DNA from: Helicobacter cholecystus
GTDB lineage: Bacteria > Campylobacterota > Campylobacteria > Campylobacterales > Helicobacteraceae
Assembly: GCF_003364215.1 (NCBI RefSeq)
Contig: NZ_NXLU01000010.1
Location: 1 to 35,055, forward strand
Length of the DNA stretch: 35,055 nucleotides
Reading direction: 5' to 3'
Positions within the stretch are counted from its first letter, which is position 1, and each line of letters begins with the position of its first letter. Position numbers and translations under genes: made by a program. Below, piece by piece: positions 8,604-16,775 of this stretch. The notes beneath the pieces are model-generated. The model did no database searches and was not told the DNA's origin. It saw nothing but the letters and a program-made list of their open reading frames with translations.

Positions 8604-9424
8604 AAGTAAAACTTGCTAAGAGCTTTGGATTTTGTTTTGGTGTGAAACGTGCTATTAAAATTGCACAAAAAGGCCAAGATGGTGTAACACTAGGAGAGCT
8701 TATTCATAATCAAAAAGAAATTGATCGACTTAAGCAGGGTTATGGAGTGAGATTGGCAAAAAGTATTGATGAGATTTGTAAGGGTGATCATGTAATTGTA
8801 AGGACACATGGAATCCCAAAAGATGAGCTCAAAAAGCTTGAAGATATGGAAGTGGAAATCTCTGATGCAACTTGCCCCTATGTCACTAAACCACAAAAAA
8901 TTGTTGAGCAAGTGAGTGCTGAGGGGTATCAAGTGGTGATTTTTGGAGATATTGCTCATCCAGAGGTAAAAAGTGTTATGAGTTATTCGCATACCCAAGC
9001 ATGGGTTGTAAAAGATTTAGAGGAGCTCAAGCAATATAAGATTCCCAAAAAGACAGCTCTAGTCTCTCAAACTACAAAGCAAACAAAGCAATTTTATGAA
9101 CTTGCTCAATATCTCCTAACCCATAGTTATGAAACAAGGGTATTTAATACAATTTGTAATGCAACCTTTCAAAACCAAGACAGTGCAAAGGAACTTGCAA
9201 AAGAAGTGGATATTATGATTGTTGTTGGAGGTCTTACATCTTCAAATACAAAACAACTCTTTGAAATTGCAAAACGTCATTGTGCAGACAGTTACTTGAT
9301 TGAGGATGAAAATGGATTAGAGTTGCAATGGTTTGAGGGCAAAAAAATATGCGGAATTACAGCGGGTGCTTCTACTCCTGATTGGATTATTCAAAAGGTC
9401 AAGCAAAAAATCCAAGAGATTTGA
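8600..9424 (+). CDS. ispH: 4-hydroxy-3-methylbut-2-enyl diphosphate reductase
   Basis: IspH (LytB) is the last enzyme of the MEP isoprenoid pathway. It uses a [4Fe-4S] cluster to make IPP and DMAPP. All three cluster cysteines are present at C12 (FGFCFGVKRA), C92 (DATCPYVTK) and C186 (NTICNATF). Substrate-binding histidines appear at H36 (HNQKE), H70 (VRTHGIPK) and H120 (IAHPEV), with SQTTK and ITAGASTP as further family blocks. The length (274 residues) is normal. The ATG overlaps the aroA stop by four bases. This completes the pheS-pheT-aroA-ispH run, with rpsA 88 bases downstream behind its own likely promoter. Confidence 0.97.
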   Translation: MKVKLAKSFGFCFGVKRAIKIAQKGQDGVTLGELIHNQKEIDRLKQGYGVRLAKSIDEICKGDHVIVRTHGIPKDELKKLEDMEVEISDATCPYVTKPQKIVEQVSAEGYQVVIFGDIAHPEVKSVMSYSHTQAWVVKDLEELKQYKIPKKTALVSQTTKQTKQFYELAQYLLTHSYETRVFNTICNATFQNQDSAKELAKEVDIMIVVGGLTSSNTKQLFEIAKRHCADSYLIEDENGLELQWFEGKKICGITAGASTPDWIIQKVKQKIQEI

Positions 9425-9469
9425 GTGTTGTTAAAATAAATTTGTATAAAAAATACAGGAGTATTAAGG

Positions 9470-9475
9470 TAGAAT
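9470..9475 (+). promoter_or_regulatory. Possible -10 element for rpsA
   Basis: TAGAAT lies 37 bases before the rpsA ATG in the only sizeable gap of this gene cluster and predicts a start near 9482. No -35 is evident. The call rests on position and similarity to TATAAT. Confidence 0.3.
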
Positions 9476-9512
9476 TCATCTTGTTTGACTTTAAAATTGC
9501 GAGGGTTCAATT

Positions 9513-11183
9513 ATGTTAGTAAATCCAGATCAGATTGAGTGTTTAGTTCTTGAGGGGGAAGATATTAATTTTGAAAAAATGCTCAATGAAAGAGAAAACG
9601 ATTTTGAAGGTGGAAAAATCCAAGAGGGAGTTATTGTAAGCATCGGAAATGAATATGCAATGATTGCAGTAAGTGGTGCAAAACAAGAGGGACGTCTGCC
9701 CATTGCAGAGATTTGTGATGAAGGGGGGAATACACTTTTTAAGGTGGGTGATAAGATTGAAGTGTATGTCATAATCAATAATGAGAGATTAAATGTATCT
9801 CGCAAAAAAGTCTTGAAAATCAAAAAGATTGAAGAGAAAATCAATCAAATTAAGGACAATTTTGAAGGGCTTGTGCTTGATTGTAAAATCAGTAAGAAAA
9901 ATAAGGGTGGATATATTGCAGAATGTGATGATGTTGAAGTATTCTTGCCTAGAAAGGAGTCTGCAGGAATCCGTGATGATAAGAAAGGTCGCACTTATAA
10001 AATGCGTGTGATTGATGTTAAACCCCAAGAGCAAACAATTATTGTTTCACGTAAGCAGTTTTTAGAAAATGCGGATAAAGATCGTGAAGAGATTTTAAGA
10101 AAGCTTCTCGCAGAAGAAAGTAAGATACACAGTGCCATTGTTAAACAAATCACTTCTTACGGAATGTTTGTTGAAGTGATGGGAGTAGAAGGACTTGTGC
10201 ATTACACAGAAATTTCTCATCGTGGACCAATTAATCCTGCAACAGTTTGCAAGATTGGTGAGAGTGTAGATGTAAAAGTTTTAACATTTGATCCAAACAA
10301 AAAAAGAGTCTCTTTTACCATTAAGGGAACAATGCAAGATCCTTGGAATGAGATTAAAAATCAACTTGATGTAGGTGATACAATTCGTGTTGTAGTGAGC
10401 AAAATTGAAGACTATGGTGCTTTTGTTGATTTGGGTAATGGGACAGAGGGATTTTTGCATGTTTCTGAAATTTCTTGGAATAAGCAAATTCGCAATCCCA
10501 GAGAACTTTTAAAAGTCGGTGAAGCCTTGGATGTAGAAGTCATTGAAATTGATGGACAGAATAAGAGACTTAGAGTCTCTCTTAAACGACTTTCTCCAAA
10601 ACCCTTTACACAGTTTGCTACAACACATAAGGTGGGTGATGTAGTTAAGGGGAAGGTGGTTAAGATTATGGATTTTGGTGCTTTTATTCGTCTTGGAGAT
10701 GTTGATGGTCTCTTGCACAATGAAGATGTTTCTTGGGAAAAAGGGAGTAAGGCAAATGAGAAGGTAAAACTTAATGATGAGGTTGAAGTAAAAATTACAA
10801 AAATTGATGAAGAAAATGAAAAAATCTCCCTATCTTTACGAGCGCTCCAAAGTTCTCCAATTGAAGACTTTGTGCAAAAAAATGGTCTTGATACAATTGT
10901 AAAAGGAAAAATTAAGGATATTAGAGATTTTGGTATTTTTGTAGAGCTCGCAGAAGGTGTTGAGGCACTCATAAGAGATGAAGATTTATATCCTCTTAAA
11001 AAAGAAGAACTAAGTGTAGGTACAGAGATTGAAGGTGTGATTGCATATATTGATAGAAATAATGGAAAAATGAGAATCTCAGTTCGTCGTCTTGAAAGAA
11101 TTAGAGAAAGGGAACAACTCAATAGCTATAATAGCACAGACACAAAGATGACTTTAGGGGATTTGATTAAACAACGTTCATAA
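9513..11183 (+). CDS. rpsA: 30S ribosomal protein S1
   Basis: S1 docks mRNA onto the small ribosomal subunit. The 556-residue chain contains about six S1 OB-fold repeats at roughly 36-105, 120-187, 205-275, 290-360, 375-445 and 462-530. The later ones show the hallmark GxFVxL...G.vEGLvH pattern: GMFVEV, GAFVDL, GAFIRL and GIFVEL, each followed by a basic-rich strand such as KRVSFTIK or KRLRVSLK. The first two repeats are more divergent, as is usual for the ribosome-binding end. Length matches typical bacterial S1. The next gene starts inside the rpsA stop codon (TAATG). Confidence 0.96.
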   Translation: MLVNPDQIECLVLEGEDINFEKMLNERENDFEGGKIQEGVIVSIGNEYAMIAVSGAKQEGRLPIAEICDEGGNTLFKVGDKIEVYVIINNERLNVSRKKVLKIKKIEEKINQIKDNFEGLVLDCKISKKNKGGYIAECDDVEVFLPRKESAGIRDDKKGRTYKMRVIDVKPQEQTIIVSRKQFLENADKDREEILRKLLAEESKIHSAIVKQITSYGMFVEVMGVEGLVHYTEISHRGPINPATVCKIGESVDVKVLTFDPNKKRVSFTIKGTMQDPWNEIKNQLDVGDTIRVVVSKIEDYGAFVDLGNGTEGFLHVSEISWNKQIRNPRELLKVGEALDVEVIEIDGQNKRLRVSLKRLSPKPFTQFATTHKVGDVVKGKVVKIMDFGAFIRLGDVDGLLHNEDVSWEKGSKANEKVKLNDEVEVKITKIDEENEKISLSLRALQSSPIEDFVQKNGLDTIVKGKIKDIRDFGIFVELAEGVEALIRDEDLYPLKKEELSVGTEIEGVIAYIDRNNGKMRISVRRLERIREREQLNSYNSTDTKMTLGDLIKQRS

Positions 11184-11761
11184 TGAATTACAAACTCCCA
11201 GCACTTATTGCTTTTTTTCTCCTTTTGGGAGGAGCTACAATATGGCTTTCAATTACATTTAAACAAAGCAACTCTAATAACCCAACCACTCTTGTACTTA
11301 CTTCTAATCAGGCTGTGCAAACTAAGAAGCTTACACAAGAAGAGTGGTTTTATTCTATGGCAAAGAATAATCAAGAAAGCTATGCTTATCCTACTAATGA
11401 AATGATACTCAAATACAATTTTAAGCATGGAGTTGAACCATTAAGAGTGTTTATTGATGATTTGAGTGAATATCGTTTTTATTGTATCAATCAGATCTTG
11501 ATTAAAAATAATATCGAGTATGCTTACTATAAAACTGACAGAGTGATTCAACTCGTTATTTTCCTGAATGATAAAGAATCCCAAAAAAAAGTTCTCTCAG
11601 ATTTTGATTACTATAAAATAAATTACACTTTTCACAAAGTAATTCATATAGAAAATTTTTATTTTCTTAATCTTATAAAATTCAAGATATTTTTATATTT
11701 TTGTGCTTTAATTCTATATGACAATTTATTGTCAAATTTTGCAATATGGAGAAAAAAATGA
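11183..11761 (+). CDS. Membrane-anchored protein of unknown function downstream of rpsA
   Basis: This 192-residue protein starts in a TAATG overlap with rpsA, so translation is probably coupled. Residues 6-27 form one hydrophobic helix, giving an N-in/C-out anchor or signal. The middle (TQEEWFYSMAKNNQESYAYPTN and following) looks like a small globular domain rich in Tyr and Asn. A similar gene of unknown function follows rpsA in H. pylori. From about residue 155 the sequence becomes unusually rich in Phe, Leu, Ile and Lys, and the underlying DNA looks like intergenic AT-rich sequence. The true domain may end earlier, with a lost stop codon extending it to the start of the cytochrome gene, which it overlaps by 4 bases. 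No function can be assigned. Confidence 0.75.
   Translation: MNYKLPALIAFFLLLGGATIWLSITFKQSNSNNPTTLVLTSNQAVQTKKLTQEEWFYSMAKNNQESYAYPTNEMILKYNFKHGVEPLRVFIDDLSEYRFYCINQILIKNNIEYAYYKTDRVIQLVIFLNDKESQKKVLSDFDYYKINYTFHKVIHIENFYFLNLIKFKIFLYFCALILYDNLLSNFAIWRKK
11719..11734. promoter_or_regulatory. Operator-like dyad upstream of cytochrome c553
   Basis: TGACAATTTATTGTCA has perfect 7-base arms around a 2-base centre and lies 23 bases before the cytochrome c553 ATG. The geometry suits a dimeric regulator better than a terminator. As RNA it could also fold as a 6-bp stem with a TTTA loop in the leader. Confidence 0.45.
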
Positions 11762-12060
11762 AAAAGTTTTTAATTTTGGGACTTGCCTCTGTGGTGGTAA
11801 GTGGTCTTTTTGCTGCGGATGGTGCTGCTCTTTATAAAAAATGTGCAACTTGTCATGGACCTAAGGCTGATAAAAAAGCACTCAATAAGAGCAATCCAAT
11901 TAATGTTATGACATCAGATCAAATCAAAACTGCACTTGAAGGGTATAAAGCAGGAACTCTTAATACTCATGGACAAGGAAAGATGATGACAATGCAAGTT
12001 AAAAATCTTTCTGATGCAGATATTGATGCACTCAGTAAATATATTCCAACCATTAAGTAG
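11758..12060 (+). CDS. Periplasmic monoheme cytochrome c553
   Basis: A 100-residue class I cytochrome c with a Sec signal peptide (MKKFLILGL...SGLFA, cleaved about residue 19). It has one heme site, CATCHG, near residue 30 and a C-terminal methionine-rich stretch (GKMMTMQ) that supplies the axial Met. It is an electron carrier in the periplasm; in Helicobacter its usual partners are the bc1 complex and cbb3 oxidase, which is family knowledge not visible here. An in-frame ATG at 11746 would add MEKK, but GGAG at 11748-11751 is correctly placed only for ATG 11758. It ends with a strong terminator. Confidence 0.92.
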   Translation: MKKFLILGLASVVVSGLFAADGAALYKKCATCHGPKADKKALNKSNPINVMTSDQIKTALEGYKAGTLNTHGQGKMMTMQVKNLSDADIDALSKYIPTIK

Positions 12061-12068
12061 GTCCATAA

Positions 12069-12103
12069 AAATCTTAGGTTTTTAACCTAGGATTTACTTT
12101 TTT
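12069..12103 (+). terminator. Rho-independent terminator of cytochrome c553
   Basis: A 12-bp stem with one G-T pair (AAATCTTAGGTT / AACCTAGGATTT) and a TTT loop is followed by AC and a run of seven T. It lies directly after the cytochrome stop and is a textbook terminator. Confidence 0.85.
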
Positions 12104-12153
12104 GCAAAAATCTCTTATTATTCTATTTTATAAGTAAGGAGATGGAGGGATTT

Positions 12154-12618
12154 ATGGAGAAAAGATATCGTCCAAATGTTGCAGCTATTATCCTTTCAGA
12201 AAGATATCCAGAAATTTGTGAAATTTTTATAGCAAAGCGTATTGATATTAAAGATGCGTGGCAATTTCCTCAAGGAGGGATTGATGAGGGAGAATCTCCT
12301 CTTGAGGCATTAAAAAGAGAATTAAAAGAGGAGATTGGCGTAGAAAATATTGAAATTCTTGCTCAATATCCCAAGTGGATCAGTTATGATTTCCCATCTA
12401 ATGCAGAAAAGAAAATGTATCCCTATGATGGACAGATGCAAAAGTATTTTTTGGTGCGATTGAAATCTGGAGAAAAGATTAATTTGCAAACAGCGCACCC
12501 AGAATTTTGTGATTATAGATTTGTAGGATATAAAGAAGTGTTTGAGAAAATCAAGCATTTTAAGCGACCCATTTATAAAGAGGTTTTGGAATATTTTAGA
12601 AGTGAAGGGTATTTATAA
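12154..12618 (+). CDS. rppH: RNA pyrophosphohydrolase (Nudix)
   Basis: RppH removes pyrophosphate from 5'-triphosphate mRNA to start decay and can also hydrolyse dinucleoside polyphosphates. The 154-residue protein has the full Nudix box at residues 41-63: G41, E47, R55-E56, E59-E60 and G62. The family signatures YRPNVAAII and WQFPQGGID are also present. It matches the H. pylori NudA/RppH protein formerly called InvA. ATG 12154 is preferred over the in-frame ATG at 12142, because GGAGGG lies between them and is spaced for the later start. Its stop overlaps the lysC ATG (TAATG). It is first in a compact six-gene run. Confidence 0.94.
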   Translation: MEKRYRPNVAAIILSERYPEICEIFIAKRIDIKDAWQFPQGGIDEGESPLEALKRELKEEIGVENIEILAQYPKWISYDFPSNAEKKMYPYDGQMQKYFLVRLKSGEKINLQTAHPEFCDYRFVGYKEVFEKIKHFKRPIYKEVLEYFRSEGYL

Positions 12619-13838
12619 TGCTAGTAGTACAAAAATATGGTGGAACAAGTGTGGGGGATTGCCAGAGAATTAAAAATGTTGCTAATAAAGTTATTAAAAC
12701 CCATAATCAAGGGCATCAAGTCATTGTTGTTGTTTCTGCAATGAGTGGAGAAACAGATCGGCTTGTAGGATTTACACAAAGTTTTTGCCATGAAGGATAT
12801 ACCATTGCTAATGGACGAGAAAGTGATGTTGTGCTTAGCAGTGGAGAACAGATCACACGTGCACTTTTGGCAATTGCTATTCAATCTCAAGGATATAAAG
12901 CAATTTCTTTAAGTGGGAAAGAGGCTGGAATTATTACAGATTGTTTTCATACAAAAGCAAGAATTGAGGATATTAAGTGTGCCAAAATGCAAACATTGCT
13001 TGATGAGGGCTATATTGTTATTGTTGCAGGATTTCAAGGGGCAACACCAGCTGGAGAGATAACGACTTTAGGGAGAGGAGGAAGTGATCTATCTGCAGTG
13101 GCATTGGCTGGAGCACTTAAGGCAGATTTGTGTGAAATTTATACTGATGTAGATGGCGTGTACACTACAGATCCACGTATTGAGCCAAAAGCAAGAAAAC
13201 TTGAACGAATTAGCTATGAAGAGATGCTTGAACTTGCAAGTATGGGGGCGAAAGTCTTGCTCAATCGCTCTGTGGAGATGGCAAAGAAGCTTAATGTCAA
13301 TTTGATTACCAGAAGCTCATTTAATGACCATGAAGGAACTTTAATTACAAGTGAGGATAATATTATGGAACAACCAATAGTAAGTGGAATTGCTCTTGAT
13401 CGCAATCAAGCAAGAATATCGATTGTGGATTTGGAGGATCAGCCAGGAATTGCGGCTAAGATTTTTGAATCTTTTGCAGAGAAAAATGTCAATGTTGATA
13501 TGATCGTCCAAACAATTGGTAGAGATGGTAGAACAGATTTAGATTTTACAATCCCTAAAACTGATGTCGCAATTGCTCAAGAGGTTTTGCAAAAATTCTC
13601 TAATTTATGTGGAGGTTTTGAATACGATTGTGAAATTGCCAAAGTTTCTATTGTTGGTGTAGGAATGAAGTCTCACTCAGGTGTTGCAAGTTTGTGTTTT
13701 GGATCAATGGCCAAGGAGAATATTAATATTATGATGATTGGAACAAGTGAAATTAAAATTTCTATGATTATTTCGCTTTCACGAGCAGAGGATGCAGTCA
13801 GAGCCTTACATAGAGTATATCACCTAGAAGAGAAATAA
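12618..13838 (+). CDS. lysC: Aspartokinase
   Basis: LysC phosphorylates aspartate, the entry step to lysine, diaminopimelate (cell wall), threonine and methionine. The 406-residue single protein has the kinase motif KYGGTSVGD (6-14), the TTLGRGGSD block (149-157), and two C-terminal ACT domains (starting near 265, with LEDQPGIAAKIF, and near 345, with VGMKSHSGVASL). These normally bind the feedback amino acid. An internal start making a separate beta subunit is possible in this family, but I do not see a strong case. Both ends overlap the neighbouring genes by one base (TAATG), so expression is tied to rppH and hobA. Confidence 0.95.
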   Translation: MLVVQKYGGTSVGDCQRIKNVANKVIKTHNQGHQVIVVVSAMSGETDRLVGFTQSFCHEGYTIANGRESDVVLSSGEQITRALLAIAIQSQGYKAISLSGKEAGIITDCFHTKARIEDIKCAKMQTLLDEGYIVIVAGFQGATPAGEITTLGRGGSDLSAVALAGALKADLCEIYTDVDGVYTTDPRIEPKARKLERISYEEMLELASMGAKVLLNRSVEMAKKLNVNLITRSSFNDHEGTLITSEDNIMEQPIVSGIALDRNQARISIVDLEDQPGIAAKIFESFAEKNVNVDMIVQTIGRDGRTDLDFTIPKTDVAIAQEVLQKFSNLCGGFEYDCEIAKVSIVGVGMKSHSGVASLCFGSMAKENINIMMIGTSEIKISMIISLSRAEDAVRALHRVYHLEEK

Positions 13839-14395
13839 TGGAACCTATTAAAGAGTGGATGATTCGTGCTTTACGCGAAGATAATAATAATGGAATGATG
13901 AGTGGTTGGCTTGAGGAAGATTTGCACAAATGGGTAAGAGTGGTTTCTAATGCGCTGAGTGCCTTATTGAATGGGACAAGCTTTATTGTGCTTAGTGATA
14001 CTCCAAGAGAATGGTTTAAAAGCTATTTGCTCACCCATTTAAACCTACCCAGTAAAAATCGTCCCTATGTACCATTTTTTGGCATTGAGAGATTTGAGCT
14101 CTTTTTAGGCGATGATATTAGAGACCAAAAAAATATCCAACTTGTAAGCTCAATGCTTCAAGCGACATATCAAGATTATGCATTCTTTTATATTGGAAAA
14201 GCTGAAGGGGTTAAAGCTGAACTTGCAATGGGGTTAGAAAATAGTTTTTTGTGGCTTCTTGATGCAGATGTGCAAAATGCATTTAGTCTTAACTCTTCAA
14301 ATAAAATGCTTGATTCGAGGCTTTTGCAACTCTATCGTCTTTTTGATCAAGCGATCTCTTTGATGATTTATGGAAAAATTTCCTTGGAGCTTTAA
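13838..14395 (+). CDS. hobA: HobA, DnaA-binding initiation factor
   Basis: HobA is the Campylobacterota counterpart of DiaA. It is a tetrameric SIS-like protein that binds DnaA domain I and organises DnaA on oriC. The 185-residue length, the N-terminal EWMIRALRED start and the position between lysC and holB match the H. pylori gene. The family has no catalytic motif to score, so identity rests on overall sequence recollection and gene order. It overlaps lysC by one base and is followed at once by the GTG start of holB. Confidence 0.85.
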   Translation: MEPIKEWMIRALREDNNNGMMSGWLEEDLHKWVRVVSNALSALLNGTSFIVLSDTPREWFKSYLLTHLNLPSKNRPYVPFFGIERFELFLGDDIRDQKNIQLVSSMLQATYQDYAFFYIGKAEGVKAELAMGLENSFLWLLDADVQNAFSLNSSNKMLDSRLLQLYRLFDQAISLMIYGKISLEL

Positions 14396-14986
14396 GTGGG
14401 AGAAATTTATCTAACTCAAAATGCAGATGAGGTTCTTGATGAATTAGGAATTGCTAAAGAAAATCTTAGAATCTTTGAATGTGAAGAATTTAAAATTGCT
14501 GACGCAAAAGAAGTCATTGCGGAGGCATATATTTGCAGTACAGAAGAAAAGTTTATAGCACTCATTGGAAAAACTTTCAATAAAGAGGCACAAAATGCTC
14601 TCTTAAAAGTTCTTGAAGAACCTCCTTCTCATATTCATTTTTTAATTTTTGTTCCTTATAAAAATACTTTAATCCCCACCATTCGTTCAAGAATGAAAGT
14701 GATTAATAAAACTCAATATACTCCCTTGCAACCCATTAATTTAGATATCCATCATCTCACCTATGCTAAAATCTATGAGTTTTTACAATCCCTTGGCCAT
14801 CTCTCAAGAGTCCAAAGTCAAGAAGTAATTGAAAGGTTGTTTATTGCAATTGAGCAAAGTGGTGTATCTCTTCAAAAAGAGGAATTGGATTTTTTTGATC
14901 TTGCATTAAGGGCAAACCATCATCACGAAAAGCTTCCAATCATTCTTGCCCCCATTTTAATCTCACTTTTAGGAAAGAGAAAATGA
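14396..14986 (+). CDS. holB: DNA polymerase III delta-prime subunit (short form)
   Basis: HolB is a fixed clamp-loader subunit. This 196-residue version is much shorter than the E. coli protein and appears to keep mainly the AAA+-like core, with the conserved block FNKEAQNALLKVLEEPP (about 61-77) and an IRSRMKV arm. No Walker A motif is seen, as expected for delta-prime. The start is GTG at 14396, directly after the hobA stop. GGAG at 14386-14389 is well spaced, and no ATG is available in frame nearby. The stop overlaps folP by four bases. Short delta-prime proteins are normal for Helicobacter. Confidence 0.88.
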   Translation: MGEIYLTQNADEVLDELGIAKENLRIFECEEFKIADAKEVIAEAYICSTEEKFIALIGKTFNKEAQNALLKVLEEPPSHIHFLIFVPYKNTLIPTIRSRMKVINKTQYTPLQPINLDIHHLTYAKIYEFLQSLGHLSRVQSQEVIERLFIAIEQSGVSLQKEELDFFDLALRANHHHEKLPIILAPILISLLGKRK

Positions 14987-16125
14987 AGCCCTTTATCTAT
15001 AAAATTTCTCCCTCAAATCTTAAGGTAGAGTTTGCAAAGCTTGGTGTTGATGAGGTTGGGAGTGAGATTATGAATAAAAAATCTCAAGATTTTATATTCT
15101 TTTGTAAAAATCTCTCTTTAAGTGCAATGCATATCCTCAAGCAAGAGGCTTTAAGTGTGGGAGCAGATCTTGCAACCCCCAAGGATGCAATTTTATGTCA
15201 AAAATCTTTTTATGATGCGATTTTATTAGGCAGTCTTTCACAAATGCAAAGAATTGCCCAGAAGTGTCTCTCTCAACCTTTTGGTCTAAAGTCTTTGGCT
15301 AAGGGTTTAAAAACTCATTTACGCTCTTTTTCTTTTAATCCAAAGATCATGGCAATTCTTAACATTACCCCAGATAGTTTTTATCAAGGAAGTCGTTTTG
15401 ATTTTCAAGGTGCAATTGATGAGATTGAAAAATATATTCAAATGGGAGTGGAAATGATTGATATTGGTGGAGCAAGTTCACGACCTGGAAGCAAGATTTT
15501 GGATCATACACAAGAGATGCAAAGATTGCAACCCCTACTTGATGAGGTTGCACATAGAGGATTGACACAAAAAGTCATTTTTTCTATTGATACCTATAAT
15601 TATCAAACTGCTGATTATGCCCTAAGTAAGGGATTTAAGATTCTTAATGATATTTTAGGTTTTAGTGATGAGAGATTATTGGAGGTGTGCGCAAAATATA
15701 ATGCAAGTGCAGTTTTAATGCACTCTAGAGGGACTCCTCAAACTATGCAAGACCTTGTAGAGTATGATTGCTTATTTGCTGAAGTTGATGAGTTTTTTGA
15801 GAAAGGTATTGAGAGAATGGGGAAATATGGAATAAAAGATGTGATTTTAGATATTGGCTTTGGTTTTGCAAAGAAAAAGGAGCAAAATCTTACATTAATT
15901 AAAAATCTCTCACATTTCAAACGCTTTGCTCTCCCTTTACTTGTAGGTGCGAGTCGAAAAAGCACAATTGGAGAGATATTAAATGCTGAGTATGTTGATG
16001 AGAGATTGTATGGAACACTTGCTTTGCATCAAATTGCTTTGCAAAATGGTGCAGATATTTTAAGAGTGCATGATGTTGGTGCGCATCAAGATATGGTTAA
16101 AGTCCTTAAGGCAATGCAGAATTAA
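14983..16125 (+). CDS. folP: Dihydropteroate synthase
   Basis: FolP joins p-aminobenzoate to the pterin diphosphate in folate synthesis and is the sulfonamide target. The 380-residue protein has the core signatures MAILNITPDSF (123-133) and DIGGASSRPGS (160-170), followed by SIDTYN, NDILGF and GASRKSTIG. An N-terminal extension of about 115 residues precedes the barrel. H. pylori FolP has a similar length, so this is a lineage trait rather than a fusion error. The function of the extension is unknown. It overlaps holB by four bases (ATGA). Confidence 0.94.
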   Translation: MKPFIYKISPSNLKVEFAKLGVDEVGSEIMNKKSQDFIFFCKNLSLSAMHILKQEALSVGADLATPKDAILCQKSFYDAILLGSLSQMQRIAQKCLSQPFGLKSLAKGLKTHLRSFSFNPKIMAILNITPDSFYQGSRFDFQGAIDEIEKYIQMGVEMIDIGGASSRPGSKILDHTQEMQRLQPLLDEVAHRGLTQKVIFSIDTYNYQTADYALSKGFKILNDILGFSDERLLEVCAKYNASAVLMHSRGTPQTMQDLVEYDCLFAEVDEFFEKGIERMGKYGIKDVILDIGFGFAKKKEQNLTLIKNLSHFKRFALPLLVGASRKSTIGEILNAEYVDERLYGTLALHQIALQNGADILRVHDVGAHQDMVKVLKAMQN

Positions 16126-16126
16126 A

Positions 16127-16699
16127 ATGGCAAAAGAAAAGTTTGTAACAAAAATTTTACTCAACAATGGCTTTACACAAGAAGAACTTAAGGGAATGGA
16201 TCAAAAACAAAGAAATGAAATTTATACTAGGGGAATGAAAAAATTTATTGAGAATTTTTCTTATAAACCTAAAGAAGTAGTTGTGCAAAAAGCTTCAAAT
16301 CCTTTTGTATCTTTACAAAGACCAGAAGAGATCTATAATATTTCTGTTGATTTTTTTAGATATTTAAGTATGGATGATGCAGTGATTTTATTGCATAAGA
16401 AATTTCGTTTTATCCCTATTGATAAAATTCAAAAAATTATTAAGCTTTTGATGTATGTATTTCAAGAGAGTATTTTAGGGGAGATTGAAGAAAAGATTTC
16501 TTCTCTTCCAGAGAATGAAAGACGTTCTATTATGGATATTTATGAGCATCAAAAAGAAAATATCGCCCATCTTATTGCTATTAATGAAAAGCTAGATCAA
16601 GAGAAGTTTCGTCAAAAGTTTGAAGATGTTTTAGAAATTAAAATGCTTGTCCAAAAATATAAAGATGGATTAAAAAATGAAGAAGATGAAAATGAGTAG
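16127..16699 (+). CDS. Protein of unknown function, last gene of the rppH-folP run
   Basis: I do not recognise this 190-residue soluble protein. It is highly charged and mostly helical, with no signal peptide, membrane segment or recognisable motif; the C-terminus is acidic (NEEDENE). A gene in the same position follows folP in H. pylori. The ATG at 16127 lies one base after the folP stop, and an upstream reading frame into folP is rejected because it would be out of register with a real gene. There is no obvious ribosome-binding site, which suggests translation coupled to folP. Confidence 0.8.
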   Translation: MAKEKFVTKILLNNGFTQEELKGMDQKQRNEIYTRGMKKFIENFSYKPKEVVVQKASNPFVSLQRPEEIYNISVDFFRYLSMDDAVILLHKKFRFIPIDKIQKIIKLLMYVFQESILGEIEEKISSLPENERRSIMDIYEHQKENIAHLIAINEKLDQEKFRQKFEDVLEIKMLVQKYKDGLKNEEDENE

Positions 16700-16720
16700 A
16701 AAGAATGTTACCAAAATATT

Positions 16721-16728
16721 TGTATTAT
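16721..16728 (+). promoter_or_regulatory. Possible promoter of htrA
   Basis: TGTATTAT resembles an extended -10 and predicts a start near 16735, leaving a leader of about 40 bases. A closer TATAAT at 16756 is too near the AAGGAG site to be the main promoter. Confidence 0.3.
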
Positions 16729-16775
16729 GAGAATAATCTTTGGTTTTTTCAAAAATATAATTTAAGGAGCTTTTA

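Noticed and set aside
10412-11122. Long open frame on the minus strand within rpsA
   Set aside because: It is opposite a certain S1 gene, is Ser/Phe/Ile-rich low-complexity sequence, and has no family features.
11582-11589. Run of eight A in the gene after rpsA as a phase-variable or frameshift site
   Set aside because: The frame reads sensibly on both sides of the run; the odd composition begins later, so no frameshift is needed.
16756-16761. Perfect TATAAT before htrA
   Set aside because: A start 7 bases downstream would remove the AAGGAG ribosome site at 16764-16769 from the transcript.
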